Source: Clostridium sp. (GTDB lineage: Bacteria > Bacillota_I > Bacilli_A > Acholeplasmatales > Anaeroplasmataceae). From it: 64,000 bases of DNA. The notes under the pieces were generated by a model. The model had not been told where the DNA came from, made no database searches, and saw nothing but the letters and a program-made list of their open reading frames with translations. Positions within the stretch are counted from its first letter, which is position 1; every line of letters begins with the position of its first letter. The position numbers and the translations under genes were made by a program. Positions 41,540-53,574 of the stretch are shown piece by piece. Location of the stretch: contig CP091735.1 in the NCBI GenBank assembly GCA_022010015.1, positions 682,001 to 746,000 on the forward strand. Reading direction: 5' to 3'.

Positions 41540-44080
41540 ATGGCTTTAAGTGCAAAGGATCAGGCTTTTGAAAAAGCCCTAGATGATCGTAAATTTGAAA
41601 GTGTTGAGCAGCTAGATGTAAATTCAAAGATGAAGAAATCATTTTTGAATTATGCTATGTCTGTTATTGTAGCTCGTGCCTTACCTGATGCAAGAGATGG
41701 TTTAAAACCAGTTCAACGTCGTATATTATATGGTATGAATGAGCTTAAGGTTTATGCTAATGTTCAGCATAAAAAGAGTGCACGTATTGTTGGTGAGGTA
41801 ATGGGTAAGTATCACCCTCATGGTGATAGCTCTATTTATGAGGCTATGGTTAGAATGGCTCAGGATTTTATCAGAGGTATATACTTGTTGATGGACACGG
41901 TAATTTTGGTAATATTGAGGGTGATGGTGCTGCTGCAATGCGTTATACCGAAGCTAGAATGAGCAAAATTGCTATGGAAATGCTTAGAGATATTGATAAA
42001 AACACTGTTGATTTTGTTGAAAACTATGATGCAACAGAAATGGAGCCAGCACTTCTTCCATCAAGAATTCCTAACCTACTTGTTAATGGTACGACGGGAA
42101 TTGCTGTAGGTATGGCTACTAATATTCCACCTCATAATTTAGGCGAGGTTGTTGATGGCTGTATTGCCCTACTTCATAATCCAAAATTAACAAGTGAGGA
42201 TTTAATGCAATATATTAAGGGACCAGACTTTCCAACTGGTGGTATGATTTTAGGTAGAGAAGGTTTAATTTCAGCCTATACTACAGGAAATGGTACAATT
42301 ACTATTAGATCAAAGGCTCATATTGATAAACTAGAAAATGGTAAAACAGAAATTATTGTAACAGAGATACCATATGGTATTAATAAAACAAGAATTGTTG
42401 CAAGAATTGCTGAGGTTGCCAAGGATAAGATTATTGATGGTATTACAGATATTCGTGATGAATCATCAATGGATGGATTAAAGATTGTTGTTGAGCTTCG
42501 TAAGGATGTTAATCCAGATGTTGCCTTAAATAATTTATATAAGTATACACCACTTCAATCATCTTATGGTATGAATATGGTTTGTATTGTTGATAATAGA
42601 CCAGTAGCAATTACTCTTCATGATGCTATTGATGTATATTTAAAACATCAAATTAATGTAATAACAAGAAGAACTCAATTTGATTTAGATAAGGCCTTGG
42701 ATAGAATTCATATTTTAGAGGGCTTATTGATAGCTCATGATAATATTGATGAGGTTGTTCATTTAATTAGAAATACTAAGGATGGAACTGAAAAGGAAAA
42801 GTTAATTGAAAGATTTAAATTAAGTGATGCCCAGGCTCAAGCAATTTTGGATATGAGACTTCAAAGATTATCAGGAATTAATTATGGTAAGCTTGTTGAA
42901 GAACGTAATGGTCTACTTGTTCAAGCTGATGAATATCGTGCTATTTTAGCTTCATATGATAAAAAGGTTGAGGTTTTATCTAATGAATTAACGGAAATGA
43001 AGAATAAATATGGTGATGCTCGTAAGAGTGAAATATCATTACATCTTGATTTAAATATCTCTAATGAGGATTTAATTCCAAAGGAGGATGTAATTATTAC
43101 CATCACTAAAAATGGTTATGCAAAGCGTATGAAGGTTGAAGAATATAAAACTCAAAGCCGTGGTGGTGTAGGCGTTTCAGGAATAAAGACTCATGAGGAT
43201 GATGATGTAAGTCATATTTTACCTACAAGCACTCATGATTATATTCTATTCTTTACAAATTTAGGTAGAGTATATGCCATAAAGGGATATCAAATACCTG
43301 AGGGCTCAAAGACAAGCAAGGGACTTCCACTTGTTAATATTTTTGAATTTTATGGAAAATGAGAAGCTTGCGACTGTAACAAATGTTAAAGATTTTAGTG
43401 ACGAAAGCGCATATTTAATATTTATTACAAAGAATGGTGTAATTAAGAGAACTGCTTTATCACAATACCAAAATATTCGTTCGAATGGTATAATTGCTAT
43501 TAATTTAGCTGAAGGAGACGAATTGCTTCAGGTTGAATTAACAAATGGCAGTGATGAGATTGTTCTTGGTGCATCAAATGGTAAGGCAATTCGCTTTAAG
43601 GAAACTGATTGTAGAGCTCTAGGACGTAGTGCAACCGGTGTTATTGGTATGCGTTTTGGTGCTGATGACCATATTATTGGTGCTGCTATTGCAAAAACAA
43701 ATGAGGAAATTTTAGTAATTACTGAAAATGGCTTTGGTAAACGTAGCTCAATTGATGAATATCGTCTTCAAAACCGTGGTGGTCAAGGTGTTAAGACTGT
43801 AAATGTTACAGAAAAGAATGGTAAACTTACAGCCTTGAGAGCTGTTGATGATAATAAAGATTTAATTATCACAACAGATAAGGGTGTAGTAATTCGTATC
43901 CATGTAAATGAAATTAGTAAAACTGGACGCTCAACTCAAGGTGTTCGTTTAATTAGATTAAAGGATGATCAGCATATTTCTACAATTGCTATTGTTGATT
44001 GTGTAGAGGATGAACCTGTAATTGAAAAATGTAGAACCAAAAACAAGAATAATTTAAAAAAACAAGGTGTGACTAGCTAA
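41540..44080 (+). CDS. gyrA: DNA gyrase subunit A
   Basis: DNA-cleaving subunit, about 845 aa, 9 nt after gyrB with GGAGG. Catalytic region: MSVIVARALPDARDGLKPVQ, then KKSARIVGEVMGKYHPHGDS (quinolone-determining region) and the active tyrosine in AAMRYTEARMSKIA. Coiled-coil gate LDMRLQRLSGINYGKLVEER, and C-terminal beta-pinwheel repeats including the GyrA box QNRGGQGVKT (43771-43800). Breaks near 41870-41885 (within FSYRYILVDG-type sequence) and 43350 (one T too many before MENEKLATVTNV). S at QRDR positions is HPHGDSSIYE; no resistance inference is possible. Confidence 0.95.
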
Positions 44081-44101
44081 ATTGTCACATCTTATTTTTT
44101 T
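44066..44101 (+). terminator. Terminator of the gyrase operon
   Basis: GGTGTGAC (44066-44073) / GTCACATC (44084-44091) enclosing the gyrA stop codon, then TTA and T7. Confidence 0.8.
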
Positions 44102-44209
44102 AATTAAAGTAATATTTTTAATATTTAGTGTAAAAAAATTAATAATTATGAATATTTTTTTGAAACTTTTTTTAACTAATATAAGCCTAATTAAATGGAG
44201 CTGATAAAA

Positions 44210-44728
44210 TGAGTGATGAATTGAAGCTAAAGCTTTCCTTAAATAATCAAAAAAAGCTTAATGAAACCTATTTATATCTTTTTAATAAATATAAAGGCTT
44301 AGTTGCCTTTATCGCCTCAAGATATTTAGCTGATGCTTGTGATATCGATGATGTTGTTTATGAGGTTTTTTTCAATGCTTTTTTTAAAAAAATCCTAATA
44401 CTGTGAAAAAATCAGTTAAGGGATATTTAGTAACTAATGCTAAATATTTGGCAATTAAAATATTAAAGGAAAGAAATCATTATATTAATGATTTAGATAG
44501 TAATTATGGTGATGAAAAAAATCTTCAATTAAATATACCTTTATAGTTAATGAGATAAAAAAAGGTATTAGACGAGGAGGACTTTATTATTATTTATAAT
44601 CATTTCTTTGAAGATTTAACATTTAAAGAAATTGCTTTAAAATTAAATAAAAAAAGGAAGCTAGTATTAAATCAATATATTATCGCTCATTAAAAAAAGC
44701 CAAGAATAAGTTAAAGGAGCTGAATTAA
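44210..44728 (+). CDS. ECF-type RNA polymerase sigma factor
   Basis: About 173 aa sigma-70 family factor with regions 2 and 4 only. Region 2: KYKGLVAFIASRYLADACDI then DDVVYEVFFNAFKNP (DD-V-EVF core). Region 4: EDFIIIYNHFFEDLTFKEIA then LKLNKKEASIKSIYYRSLKK. GGAGCTG precedes the ATG. Breaks lie near 44388, 44515, 44565 and 44652. The stop is directly followed by the membrane protein below, the usual sigma/anti-sigma gene order, so its activity is probably set by that protein. Confidence 0.75.
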
Positions 44729-46771
44729 ATGAAAGAAACTAGAAAATGATTTTTTTGAAGGAATTAAATAAGCAAAATATTTCTAATATTAAGCCTAGTG
44801 ATCTTAATTTATGCCAAGAAAATAAAGGGCCAAGAATAAGATTATCATTTATTTTATCATTTACTGTAGTTATTATTGCGGTTATTACCTGTATCTTAAT
44901 TTATAAAGCACTATCATCTAGTAAATATCCGATTAAATATGTCAATAGAGGAGATATTAATAATAGTAATGATAGATATATTATTAAGCATTGGGATGAA
45001 AAAGACAAGTTATGAAAAAAATGGCCTAGTATATCTTATAATAATCGTAATTATGAATTATATAGTACTATTTTTAATTAGTGAAACACCTACTAAATAT
45101 ATTGGCGATAAAATTGGTGAGTGTGTTGCAGTAGGTTTTGATATTTATGAGCAAAAGCAGCATATATGTAATACCCTTATTTATGAAATTAAGGATTTTA
45201 AATCTGAGCTTGCAATAGCAGTTAAATACGAGAATGATGATTGCTATTATTCTATGGTTAATATAAATTATGAATTTGCTAATGCCCTTGATTTTGTTAA
45301 TTCCTTAAACATTAATAGATATGCTACCTTTAAGAGTGCTCATTATTATAAGGATGACCTAGAAATAGAATATTATGATTTAAAAAAAATAATGATATTA
45401 TAAGTAAATTGTTTGTTGATAAAGATGCGCCTGTTGAAATGATAAATTCTAAATTTCCATTAATGAGTATAAGCTTTTTCTATTGAAGCAATTGGTAGAA
45501 ACAAATTTAAGCTTATCTGTAAGTAGTGATGGTTATATTAATACAAATATATTATCATCTAATCGTAGTATATATATTGGTAAGGATAAGGTTAATAGCT
45601 TTATAAAAATATATTGACGATAATTATCAGGGCTATAAAATTATTTATGTAAATGATGTATCAGAAGAAACAGGCTCAGCTATTGTTTCTAATGGTAGTA
45701 AAAATTAATATTAAATAAAAATAAGGTTTATGGATTTGATTCTATTCAGGTAGAAGCTTATGGGGAGAAGCAAACAATTAAAAAAAGGGAGAAACATTCA
45801 ATGGGATAAAGCTTGATGATAATTTTGTGAAGTTTACATTATACGAAAATCATACATTTGAGACAAAAAGCTTACATTAAATTATGAAATTACAAATGGT
45901 ACTAAAACACTTACTAAAAAGTGGTGACAAATTAAAAATATTTTTGAAGGTACTGAAGGAAATTCTACAACAATTTCTCTTAAAAGGCTATCAGATTCAC
46001 CTGATAAAGGCGTAGCTGATTACCATTATCATTCATATAATAGTGATTACAGCTATGATGATTATCATTGGTGTGATCCTGACTGCTCTCATAACCTATA
46101 TGTTGAAAAAATTGGTCACGAATGGGAAAATGATGAATGTAAGGTATGTCATAGATCTTCATATAATTTTTCTTTGGATTATGATCAAAATTATCAGGTT
46201 TCTGATATGATTGATATAGATGGAGCAAAGCATGTAATACCAGAAAGCTATGATGGACATAATGTAACTAGCTTTAATGCCAGCAGCTTTAGGTTTTCTG
46301 CAACTGAGGAATTATATTTTGGTAAAAACATTAAAAAAATTGTTGGCAGCTTTTCTAATGCCCAGCTATTAAAAAATGTTTATTTTGATGGAACAGTTAA
46401 TGAATTTGTTAATATAGAATTTGAAGATTATGATGCTAATCCTCTATATTATGCTAAAAAAATTTCTATGTTAAAAAAATAATGATAAATATGAAAAAGG
46501 TAGAAGAGATAACTATTCCAGAAACAGTAACGCGTATTAAGGAAAGACAATATGCTTGCTTTAGAGATTTAACAAAGGTTTATATGTTTAAAAATACTTC
46601 AATTGCTTATGATGCGTTTTATGGATGTGATAAATTAAGCAGTGTTTATTTTAATGGTACTAAGGAAGAATATATGACAAAAATTGGTCAAACAGTTATT
46701 TCAAGTACTAATCGTAATATAGATATTCATGTTTATGAAAAATGGCGCTTGGATTATTTTTTTGAATACTA
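44729..46771 (+). CDS. Anti-sigma-like membrane protein with BspA-type leucine-rich repeats
   Basis: Apparently one protein of about 680 aa. A short cytosolic N-terminus (NDFFEELNKQNISNIKPSDL) and one helix (LSFILSFTVVIIAVITCILI, 44850-44910) form an anti-sigma-like head. The extracellular part starts WPSISYNNRNYELYSTIFN and is beta-rich. It then has a putative metal-binding stretch (HWCDPDCSHN...GHEWENDECKVCHR, 46065-46155), then LRR_5/BspA repeats (IPESYDGHNVTSFNASSF, LYFGKNIKKIVGSFSNA, EITIPETVTRIKE, VYMFKNTSIAYDAFYGC). No in-frame start with a ribosome site is seen that would split it, but the many breaks make one versus two genes uncertain. RBS AAAGGAG. Confidence 0.55.
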
Positions 46772-46810
46772 GTATATTATAATTAATTTCACTCACCTAA
46801 AATAAAGAAA

Positions 46811-46852
46811 AATACGTATTCATATGATGATTTTTGAATACGTATTTTTTTC
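46811..46852. terminator. Bidirectional terminator between convergent genes
   Basis: A perfect 12-bp stem AATACGTATTCA / TGAATACGTATT with T7 on the plus side and T-rich sequence on the minus side. Serves both the LRR gene (+) and the DegV gene (-). Confidence 0.85.
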
Positions 46853-47705
46853 TTATTTCTTTAACATATATAGAATACCAATTGTTCCTTTTCCACAATG
46901 AGATGAAATTACACATCCGGCATTTGTAAGGAAAAACATTTGCTTCCTTAAACATTTCCTTTACCTTTGGTAGAAGGTAGTCTGCATAGCTATCAGCCTT
47001 TGAATGAGTTATGATAATATTGTCTAAATCAACATTGTCTTTATCATCCTCAATCATTTTTAGCATTGCATCTAATGCAACCTTCATTTTACCATGTGGC
47101 ATTTTACCAACACTCATTTTACCATCGCGTACAACAATGATTGGTTTAATTTTTAGTAGTGAACCGAAGAAGCGTGCTATACCACTACATCTACCACCTT
47201 TATGAAGATATTCCATTGTTTCAATAGCAAATTGGCTTTTAACAAGGCTAACATTTTTATTCATCAGCTCAACTATCTCTGTCGCCGATTTACCCTCATC
47301 ACGATATTTACAGGCCTTTAAAATTTGTAGGCCAATTCCTGTAGAAAGGTTTGCAGCATCAATAATATGAATTTTCTCTTCATTTACCTCTTTAGCTGCT
47401 AGCAAGGCATTTTCATAGGTTCTTGACATAGCGCTGCTGATACCACCATAAATTATTTCATTACCATCATTAACATATTTAGTGAATGCTTCGATAAAGT
47501 CTGCAACACTAATTGCGGCTGTTTTAGGTAACTCGTTATGCTCTTCAACTAGCTTATATAATTGTTCTGTTGTTATGCCATCGCCATCTTTATATGAGGC
47601 AAATGAAAAATTTACGTATAGAGGTAATACAACAATGTTTTTTTCTTTTATTATTTCCGGTGTTAGATCACATGTACTATCTGTGATTATTGTTACGTTG
47701 CTCAA
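46853..47705 (-). CDS. DegV family fatty-acid-binding protein
   Basis: About 284 aa. Hallmarks: ITDSTCDLTPE near the N-terminus, VLPLYVNFSFASYKDGDGIT, KTAAISVADFIEAF, GGISSAMSRTYENA (lipid carboxylate-binding region), AANLSTGIGLQILKA, YLHKGGRCSGIARFFGSLLK, KPIIVVRDGKM. After a break near 46938 the true end is NAGCVISSHCGKGTIGILYM LKK, with TAA at 46853. DegV (FakB) proteins present fatty acids to the FakA kinase for phospholipid synthesis. fakA is not in the window. Confidence 0.9.
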
Positions 47706-47830
47706 ATTTAAATACCATCCTTTTAGATAATTATACCTTAAAAAGCAAATGAAAATAAAGTATAATATTTTTTTGAAATTACTTATTTTTTTGTTCTTCC
47801 AAAATTGAACTAATTCATTTTTTTAACTCA

Positions 47831-50134
47831 CTAGTATTGGAAATATATTTTTTTGTTATTCCAGCTTGTTGGCATAAGTGATTGATAGATTTTATAGCGA
47901 TAGCGATAATCAAGTAGTAGGACAACACCATAATCATTTTCACTTCTAATTACTCTTCCAGCTGCCTGAACAACCTTATTGAATCCTGGATAGGTATAGG
48001 CATAGTCAAACCCATCATTATATAGATTGTCAAAATATTCCTTTGATAAGTCATTTTCTAAACATATTAATGGAAGACCAACACCTACAATAATGACTCC
48101 CTTTAGTAGGTCACCAATATAATCAAGTCCTTCAGAAAAGACACCACCCATAACAAAGAATCCAACCTTTGTTTGTTTTTGTTTCAAAGAATTCCTTGAA
48201 TATTTCATCGCGTTCGTTTTTCAGTCATACTTTGACGTTGAATAAAGCATTTATAGCTTATATCATCTAGACGATCAACAACCATTTGCATATATTGATA
48301 GCTCGGAAAAAAATATAATATAATTTCCATCTTCACTAGATGTTAGAATATCTAAGGTATTTAAAATATCATCAATGCTTGCTTCACGTTCTTGATATTT
48401 GGTAGAAATTTTATCATTAATAATTAAATCTAAGTTATTAGGATCAAATGGTGATTCTAGCTTTAGATATTTACCGATTCCTCCTGTTAATAAATCCATA
48501 TAATATTTTATCGGGAAGAGAGTTGCTGAAAAGAAAACAACACCATGACATGCTGCTTTAATGGTTTGATAAATAAATTTTGAAGCATCAAAGCAGCGAA
48601 GTGTCATAATAAAATTATTGTTTTTTTAGTTTTTTTGTTACGAGAGTTTTATGAACCTTATCATATAAATCACATATTCTTAAAAAATCATATATCTCAA
48701 AATAAGCCTCTAATGCTTTATCCTTTTCGGCAAATTCTTCATTATCTGAAAATATTTGTTCACATTTACGCGCAATAGTGTTTAAAGAAGAATAAAGTGT
48801 AGTATCTAATTCGTCTTGATAGTAGGTAAATGCATCAGTAAGCTTGGCTTCATATTCTTCAAGGATTTCAATTGCTCTATTTACATCCTTTCTTACTGAT
48901 GGCTTAAGACCAGTAAGACTTATTCTAAGCTTCTTTAAAATGTCTGTTGAAATTACAGCTGAATACATATCCTTACTACGATCAACTAAATTATGGGCTT
49001 CATCAACTAATATTTTAGGCTTATAGGCTGAGTCATCAAAATAACGAATTAAATGAGCCTTAGGATCAAAGGCATAATTATAATCAGCTATGATTAAATC
49101 ACAAAAAAATTAGATAGCTCTAAAGAATATTCAAAGGCACAAATTTGATGCTTATCTGCATACTCTAAAATTGTATCATAATCATAAATACCATCATAGG
49201 AGAAGATATCTAATATGGCATCCTTTAATCTAGTAAAGAAGCCTTTAGCTAGAGGGCAAGCCTTAGGATTACAATTTTTTTGTTTTACCTGACATATTTT
49301 ACTTTTCGCTGTTAGAACTATTGCCTTCATTTTAAGGCCGTTTGTATATAATAAATTTATAGCACTTACAGCAACCTTTTTTCCCATTCCCTTGGCTGTT
49401 AGATAAAACAATTTATCTTCCTTGTTATTTAGAGTTTTTTTAATGAAGAAAAAATGGTAGCCATCGTTTTACCAACACCTGTTGGAGCAATAGAAAAAAA
49501 AGAATATCCTCATTCTTCATTGTTTGAAAGCAAGCAGCCATTAAATCACGTTGTCCCTTACGCATTTTTTTCAAAGGGGAATTTAATAGTTTTTAATAGT
49601 TTCTATACGATTTTTCATTGGCTTTATCAACATCATGAAGAAATGTAAGATATTCCTCACAGCATTTAAAGAAGAATTCTTCAAGCTCATCAATATTTAA
49701 AATTAAATCAAATGATTTTTGTTTCATAGGTTATTGTTGAGATAAATGTTAGTCTTAAATGAACATTAATTAAATTATGCTCAATGCCGTACAAATAGCC
49801 ATAAAGCTTAAGCTGAGCAAGGTATTCATGATGGTAATTTAATCCTACCTGATCTAATTCAAGCTTAGTTGATTTAATTTCTTCAATAATTGTTTCCTTG
49901 TTTTCAAATAATACGCCATCAATAAAGCCATTGATGGTTATTTCTTCATTTAAGATGGTTATCGTTTTTTTACATATACCTCCTTTTGGGAAGGATCAGT
50001 ATATTTATTTTGGAGAAATAAATGAGCCTCGTGGCCCTCTAGGTTTTGATAGTTTGCTTGAAATTCAATTGTTAAATCACCACTTGCGCAAACAAAATAG
50101 GCTATCTCTTTTTACGCCAATAGTTTTTACTCAT
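47831..50134 (-). CDS. PD-(D/E)XK nuclease fused to Rad3/DinG-type helicase
   Basis: About 780 aa. N-terminal nuclease-like domain: GFIDGVLFENKETIIEEIKS (Asp and E-x-K pattern, 49930-49870). Then an XPD/DinG helicase: FPFEKMRKGQRDLMAACFQT, Walker A SIAPTGVGKTMATIFS, Cys-rich CQVKQKNCNPKACPLAKGFF (four Cys, [4Fe-4S]-cluster type), CDLIIADYNYAFDP, DEAH box KILVDEAHNLVDRS, ATLFPIKYYMDLLTGG, GGVFSEGLDYIGDL, VVQAAGRVIRSENDYGVVLL. Start 50134 overlaps the upstream gene (ATGAGTAA). Breaks lie near 50110, 49970, 49730, 49560, 49495, 49440, 49108, 48630, 48310 and 48180. The C-terminus may extend slightly past 47831. Role: DNA repair or recombination, inferred. Confidence 0.8.
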
Positions 50135-50884
50135 TTTTTTCACCAAGCCTTCTATAAACATAAATACTTTTTTTCTAAACTTAAAGAATCCTTAACCTCT
50201 AAAAATAACGTTTTTTTCCTTTAGCTAAGCGGTAATATTTATTCAAGTCAAGAGCTCCCTTTTTAAGTTCTAAATGGCATTTATCCTTAAATGTATCATG
50301 AAAATGAACCTCAAATAATTCTTTATTATTTTCTAAAACAAATTTATAGAAGGAATAATCATATATTGCATCATGGCCAATATCAAAGGTGATATTAAAG
50401 CCATCATTAATTAATGAATAAAAAGCACTAATAATAAAAGGGGGAGTGATTATGTTTTTCAATAGTTAGGATGATATTATGCTTATCACAAATCATTTTA
50501 AATTTTTTTAAGGTATCTGTTAATCTTAAAACAAATTCACTATCATTTTCATAATTATAATATTTACAGCCATCAATAGTAGTATAGGGACCAGCGTTTA
50601 AATGAACATTAACACTTGTAATATTTAGATGATCTACATCTGAAATCATTTTTTCAAAGCTTTTAATATAGGCATTTCTAATTATTTCATCATCTATTGC
50701 TAAATCAATGTCATCATAAAAATGAATACTATATTTTTAAGCTAGTATCTAGCTGACTAGAAATTTCTTTTTTTACATAGGGCATATTATAATTAAGTTC
50801 TATAAAGTCAAGCTTATTTTTTTTAGCAAATTCTATGTTTTCTTTGATTGTTTTAAATTCTAAAAGTGTTGGCATTCCAAGCAT
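50127..50884 (-). CDS. Sugar phosphate isomerase/epimerase-like TIM-barrel protein
   Basis: About 252 aa of the xylose-isomerase-like TIM-barrel fold (also AP endonuclease 2). Seen: MLGMPTLLEFKTIKENIEFA, LDFIELNYNMPY, YSIHFYDDIDLAI, ITSVNVHLNAGPY, IILTIEKHNHSP (Glu metal ligand), GFNITFDIGHDAI (Asp and His ligands) and EVHFHDTFKDKCHLEL. Metal-binding residues are therefore in place. With A5 rather than A7 near 50213 it ends EVKDSLSLEKSIYVYRRLGE and a TAA overlapping the helicase start. Breaks lie near 50735, 50455 and 50213. The substrate is unknown; an endonuclease IV-like activity is possible given its helicase partner. Confidence 0.7.
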
Positions 50885-51003
50885 TAATTATCACTTCCTA
50901 TATTGTATATATTGTACCATAAAAGCGGATTTATTTAAATATTTGGTTTATATAAGCCTAATAAAATAAAATCTAAAAGCATATTATAGCATAGGGGTGG
51001 ATT

Positions 51004-51808
51004 ATGGATTGGCTCATTAATCAAAAATATTATTTTTAGTTTCTTTTTTTAGGTGGTTTTTTTACATTTTTTTAGTAACCTTAATAGGAGCATTAAGTGT
51101 TATAATATGTCCTAAAAATAAATGAAAAAAATTCTTTCTGTTATTATTGGTTTTTAGTGCTGGAGTAATGCTTGCTTCAGCAATCTATTCCTTATTGAAT
51201 CCTGCTATTGAGCTGGCAAGGGAATTAAATTATTTTTTTAGTTTTTTTCCAGTGTTTATAGGTTTAATATTAGGATTTGCTTTCCTCATATTAATTGATT
51301 ATTTTTCTTAATCTAAAAAACAAAAGAAGTAATGCAATGCTTTTACTAACATCAATGACTATTCATAATGTACCAGAGGGGCTATGTATTGGTGTAGCCT
51401 TTGGAAGCATTGCTCTTGGTCTTGATAACCTAGATTTTATTCAGGCAATATCTTTAACATTAGCAATTGGTCTTCAAAATTTTCCTGAGGGTATGGCTTG
51501 TGCCTTACCATTACAAAATGAAGGCTTTAGCAAGAAAAAATCCTTTATTTTTGGTAGTATGTCGGCAATTGTTGAACCAATTTCTGCAGTTATAGGAGCA
51601 ATTATTGTAATTATTGTAAAAAAACAGTTTTTACCATATTTATTAAGCTTTGCTTCGATAATAATGATTTTTGGTGGTAATAAATGAATTATTACCAGAA
51701 ATGATTATTAAAAGAAAAAAATCCCAACAAGCGTTGCCTTTATTTTTGGGATTTTTGTGTAATGCTTTTATTGGATATTTGCTTATAAATTTAAAAAAAA
51801 CAATTTGA
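51004..51808 (+). CDS. ZIP family metal transporter
   Basis: About 265 aa, eight-helix zinc/iron permease. The binuclear metal site is visible: SMTIHNVPEGLCIGVAFGSI in helix 4 (HN.PEG, 51357-51400) and AIGLQNFPEGMACALPLQ in helix 5 (QN.PEG). FSAGVMLASAIYSLLNPA and GNELLPEMI are also typical (ELLPE read across a break at 51680). Breaks lie near 51030-51075, 51125, 51230, 51300, 51680 and 51755. Convergent with the dehydrogenase gene that ends 5 nt away. Likely imports zinc or other divalent metal. Confidence 0.8.
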
Positions 51809-51812
51809 CTAA

Positions 51813-52574
51813 TTAGAATTTTGTAATAAAAGCAACCACTCTATCGCCTTCTATAGCGCTTGTTGTACTATAAACATCTAGATGAGCCTTTATTTCATCT
51901 TTACATTCAATATCTATACATTGACTATCACCTATGAAATCCTTTTTTGTTTGAATCTTTATTTTTGTATCATGAACGCCTTTTGTCGCAAGAGCAGTGG
52001 CAACACCAACATTTATACCAGTTGGTAAATTTTTTTAATTGCTTCATAGGCACTATCATTAAAGGCAATAAAGTCATGATTATTCATTTCTTTATTAAAA
52101 AGAGATGTTCCCTCTAAGGCCTTTGGTCCTTTGGTATTGGTTAGAGTAGCCTTGGTTAATCCCATCTGCTTGGCGGTGCGTAATACCTCAAATCCACATA
52201 TTGCACCACTTGCTAAATGAACTTTTACCCCGTTTTTGTAACAAAGTCCTTTAATTTTTTCATAATAATTTTCATCACTTAAGGCACCAATTGATAATAG
52301 AATAACATTGATTTTTTTGTTTAGTGTTTTTTCTAAGATATCTATTGTTGCTTTAGGATTTGTTGCTTCTACAACATAGCGTATTCCTCTTTGTAGCATT
52401 TCTTCATAGGTATCACATTTTTCAATACCTAAATAGCTTGCCATTTCTTCACGACTTTTAGCTGTTTTACTATAGCATCCAACTATTTCATAGCCATCTA
52501 GTAATCCTTCCTTATAGCATTTGGCAACAATCTTATTTAATTTTTCCACAACCATATAATCCTAATTTAATCAT
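51813..52574 (-). CDS. L-aspartate dehydrogenase-like oxidoreductase
   Basis: About 253 aa. Rossmann start MIKLGLYGCGKI (frame break right after, near 52545), then ATNPKATIDILEKTLNKKIN, LLSIGALSD, VHLASGAICGFEVLRTAKQM, ATLTNTKGPKALEG, and after a break near 52032 GINVGVATALATKGVHDTKI, ending AIEGDRVVAFITKF. The family makes iminoaspartate from aspartate with NAD(P) for NAD synthesis. An alternative amino-acid dehydrogenase role is possible. Divergent from the 2-hydroxyacid dehydrogenase gene across a 77-bp gap. Confidence 0.75.
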
Positions 52575-52650
52575 TTACTTCTCCTTGACTTTACTTTTTT
52601 TAAAAATTATATCATTAATATATATTATAGCAAATGTTGAGGTAATTTTA

Positions 52651-53551
52651 AATGTTTAAAAAAATTGTTATTATCGAACCAATTAATATGCTTGATGTTC
52701 ATAAGAAAATACTTAATGAATATGCATTAGAGGTTGTAGCATATGATAGTATTCCTACATCAGATGATGAAAAGATTAAAAGAATAGCTGATGCTGATTG
52801 TTTATTAGTATCATATACATCTAGCATAGATGAATATGTTATTAATAAGGCACCAAATTTAAAATATATTGGAATGTGCTGTTCGTTATATTCTAAGGAA
52901 TCAGCAAATGTTGATATTACTGCTGCCGAATTAAAGGGAATTACAGTTAAGGGAATTCGTGATTATGGTGATGCAGGTGTTGCCGAATATATTATATATG
53001 AGCTTGTTAAATTTTTAGAAGGCTATGATGGATTGAAATGGGATAGCTATGCCCATGAAATAACTAATTTAAAATGTGGTGTTGTTGGACTTGGAACTAG
53101 TGGAACACTAATAGCAAGAACACTTAAGTTCTTCAATGCAGATGTTTCTTATTATAGTAGAACTAGAAAAGAACAACTTGAAAAAGAATATGGTTTAAAA
53201 TATAAGGATTTAAATACATTATGTAGTGAAAGTGAAGCCATCTTTTTAGCTTTAAATAAAAATGTATTCCTCTTAACAGAAGAGCAGTTTAAATTAATGA
53301 GTGGCAAAAGAATCTTATTTAACACTTCAATTGGTCCAGGCTTTGATGTTTTAGCTTTAGAGGAATGGTTAAAGGATGAAAATCATTTCTTTTTTGGTGA
53401 TACACTTTTAACAATTGGTGATGAAAAGCTTTGGCATCTACCAAATACCTATACAATTAATAGATCAGCTGGTGGTAAAAGCTATGAGGCTTATTATCGC
53501 TTAGGTGAAAAGGTGTTAAATAATATCAAGGAATATATAAGTAAGCATTAG
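52651..53551 (+). CDS. D-2-hydroxyacid dehydrogenase family protein
   Basis: Intact 299-aa ORF. N-terminal substrate domain, then IRDYGDAGVAEYIIYELVKF, the NAD-binding GVVGLGTSGTLIARTLKFFN (53079-53135) and catalytic-domain end LALNKNVFLLTEEQFKLMSG, RILFNTSIGPGFDVLALEEW. The last conserved block reads INRSAGGKSYEA, where canonical enzymes have a catalytic His (PHIAG-type). The expected Arg before it is also not obvious, because LFNTSIG replaces LINTARG. The protein may therefore have an altered reaction or substrate. It shares a divergent promoter region with the aspartate dehydrogenase. Confidence 0.75.
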
Positions 53552-53574
53552 CAAAGCGCTAGTGCTTTTTATTA

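Noticed and set aside
39488..44080. Programmed ribosomal frameshifting in gyrB and gyrA
   Set aside because: Gyrase genes are not known to use it. The sites differ from one another, and removing one or two bases restores family-consistent sequence.
47011..47205. Plus-strand ORFs within the minus-strand DegV gene (47011-47205, 47482-47730)
   Set aside because: They lie opposite conserved DegV motifs and lack ribosome sites.
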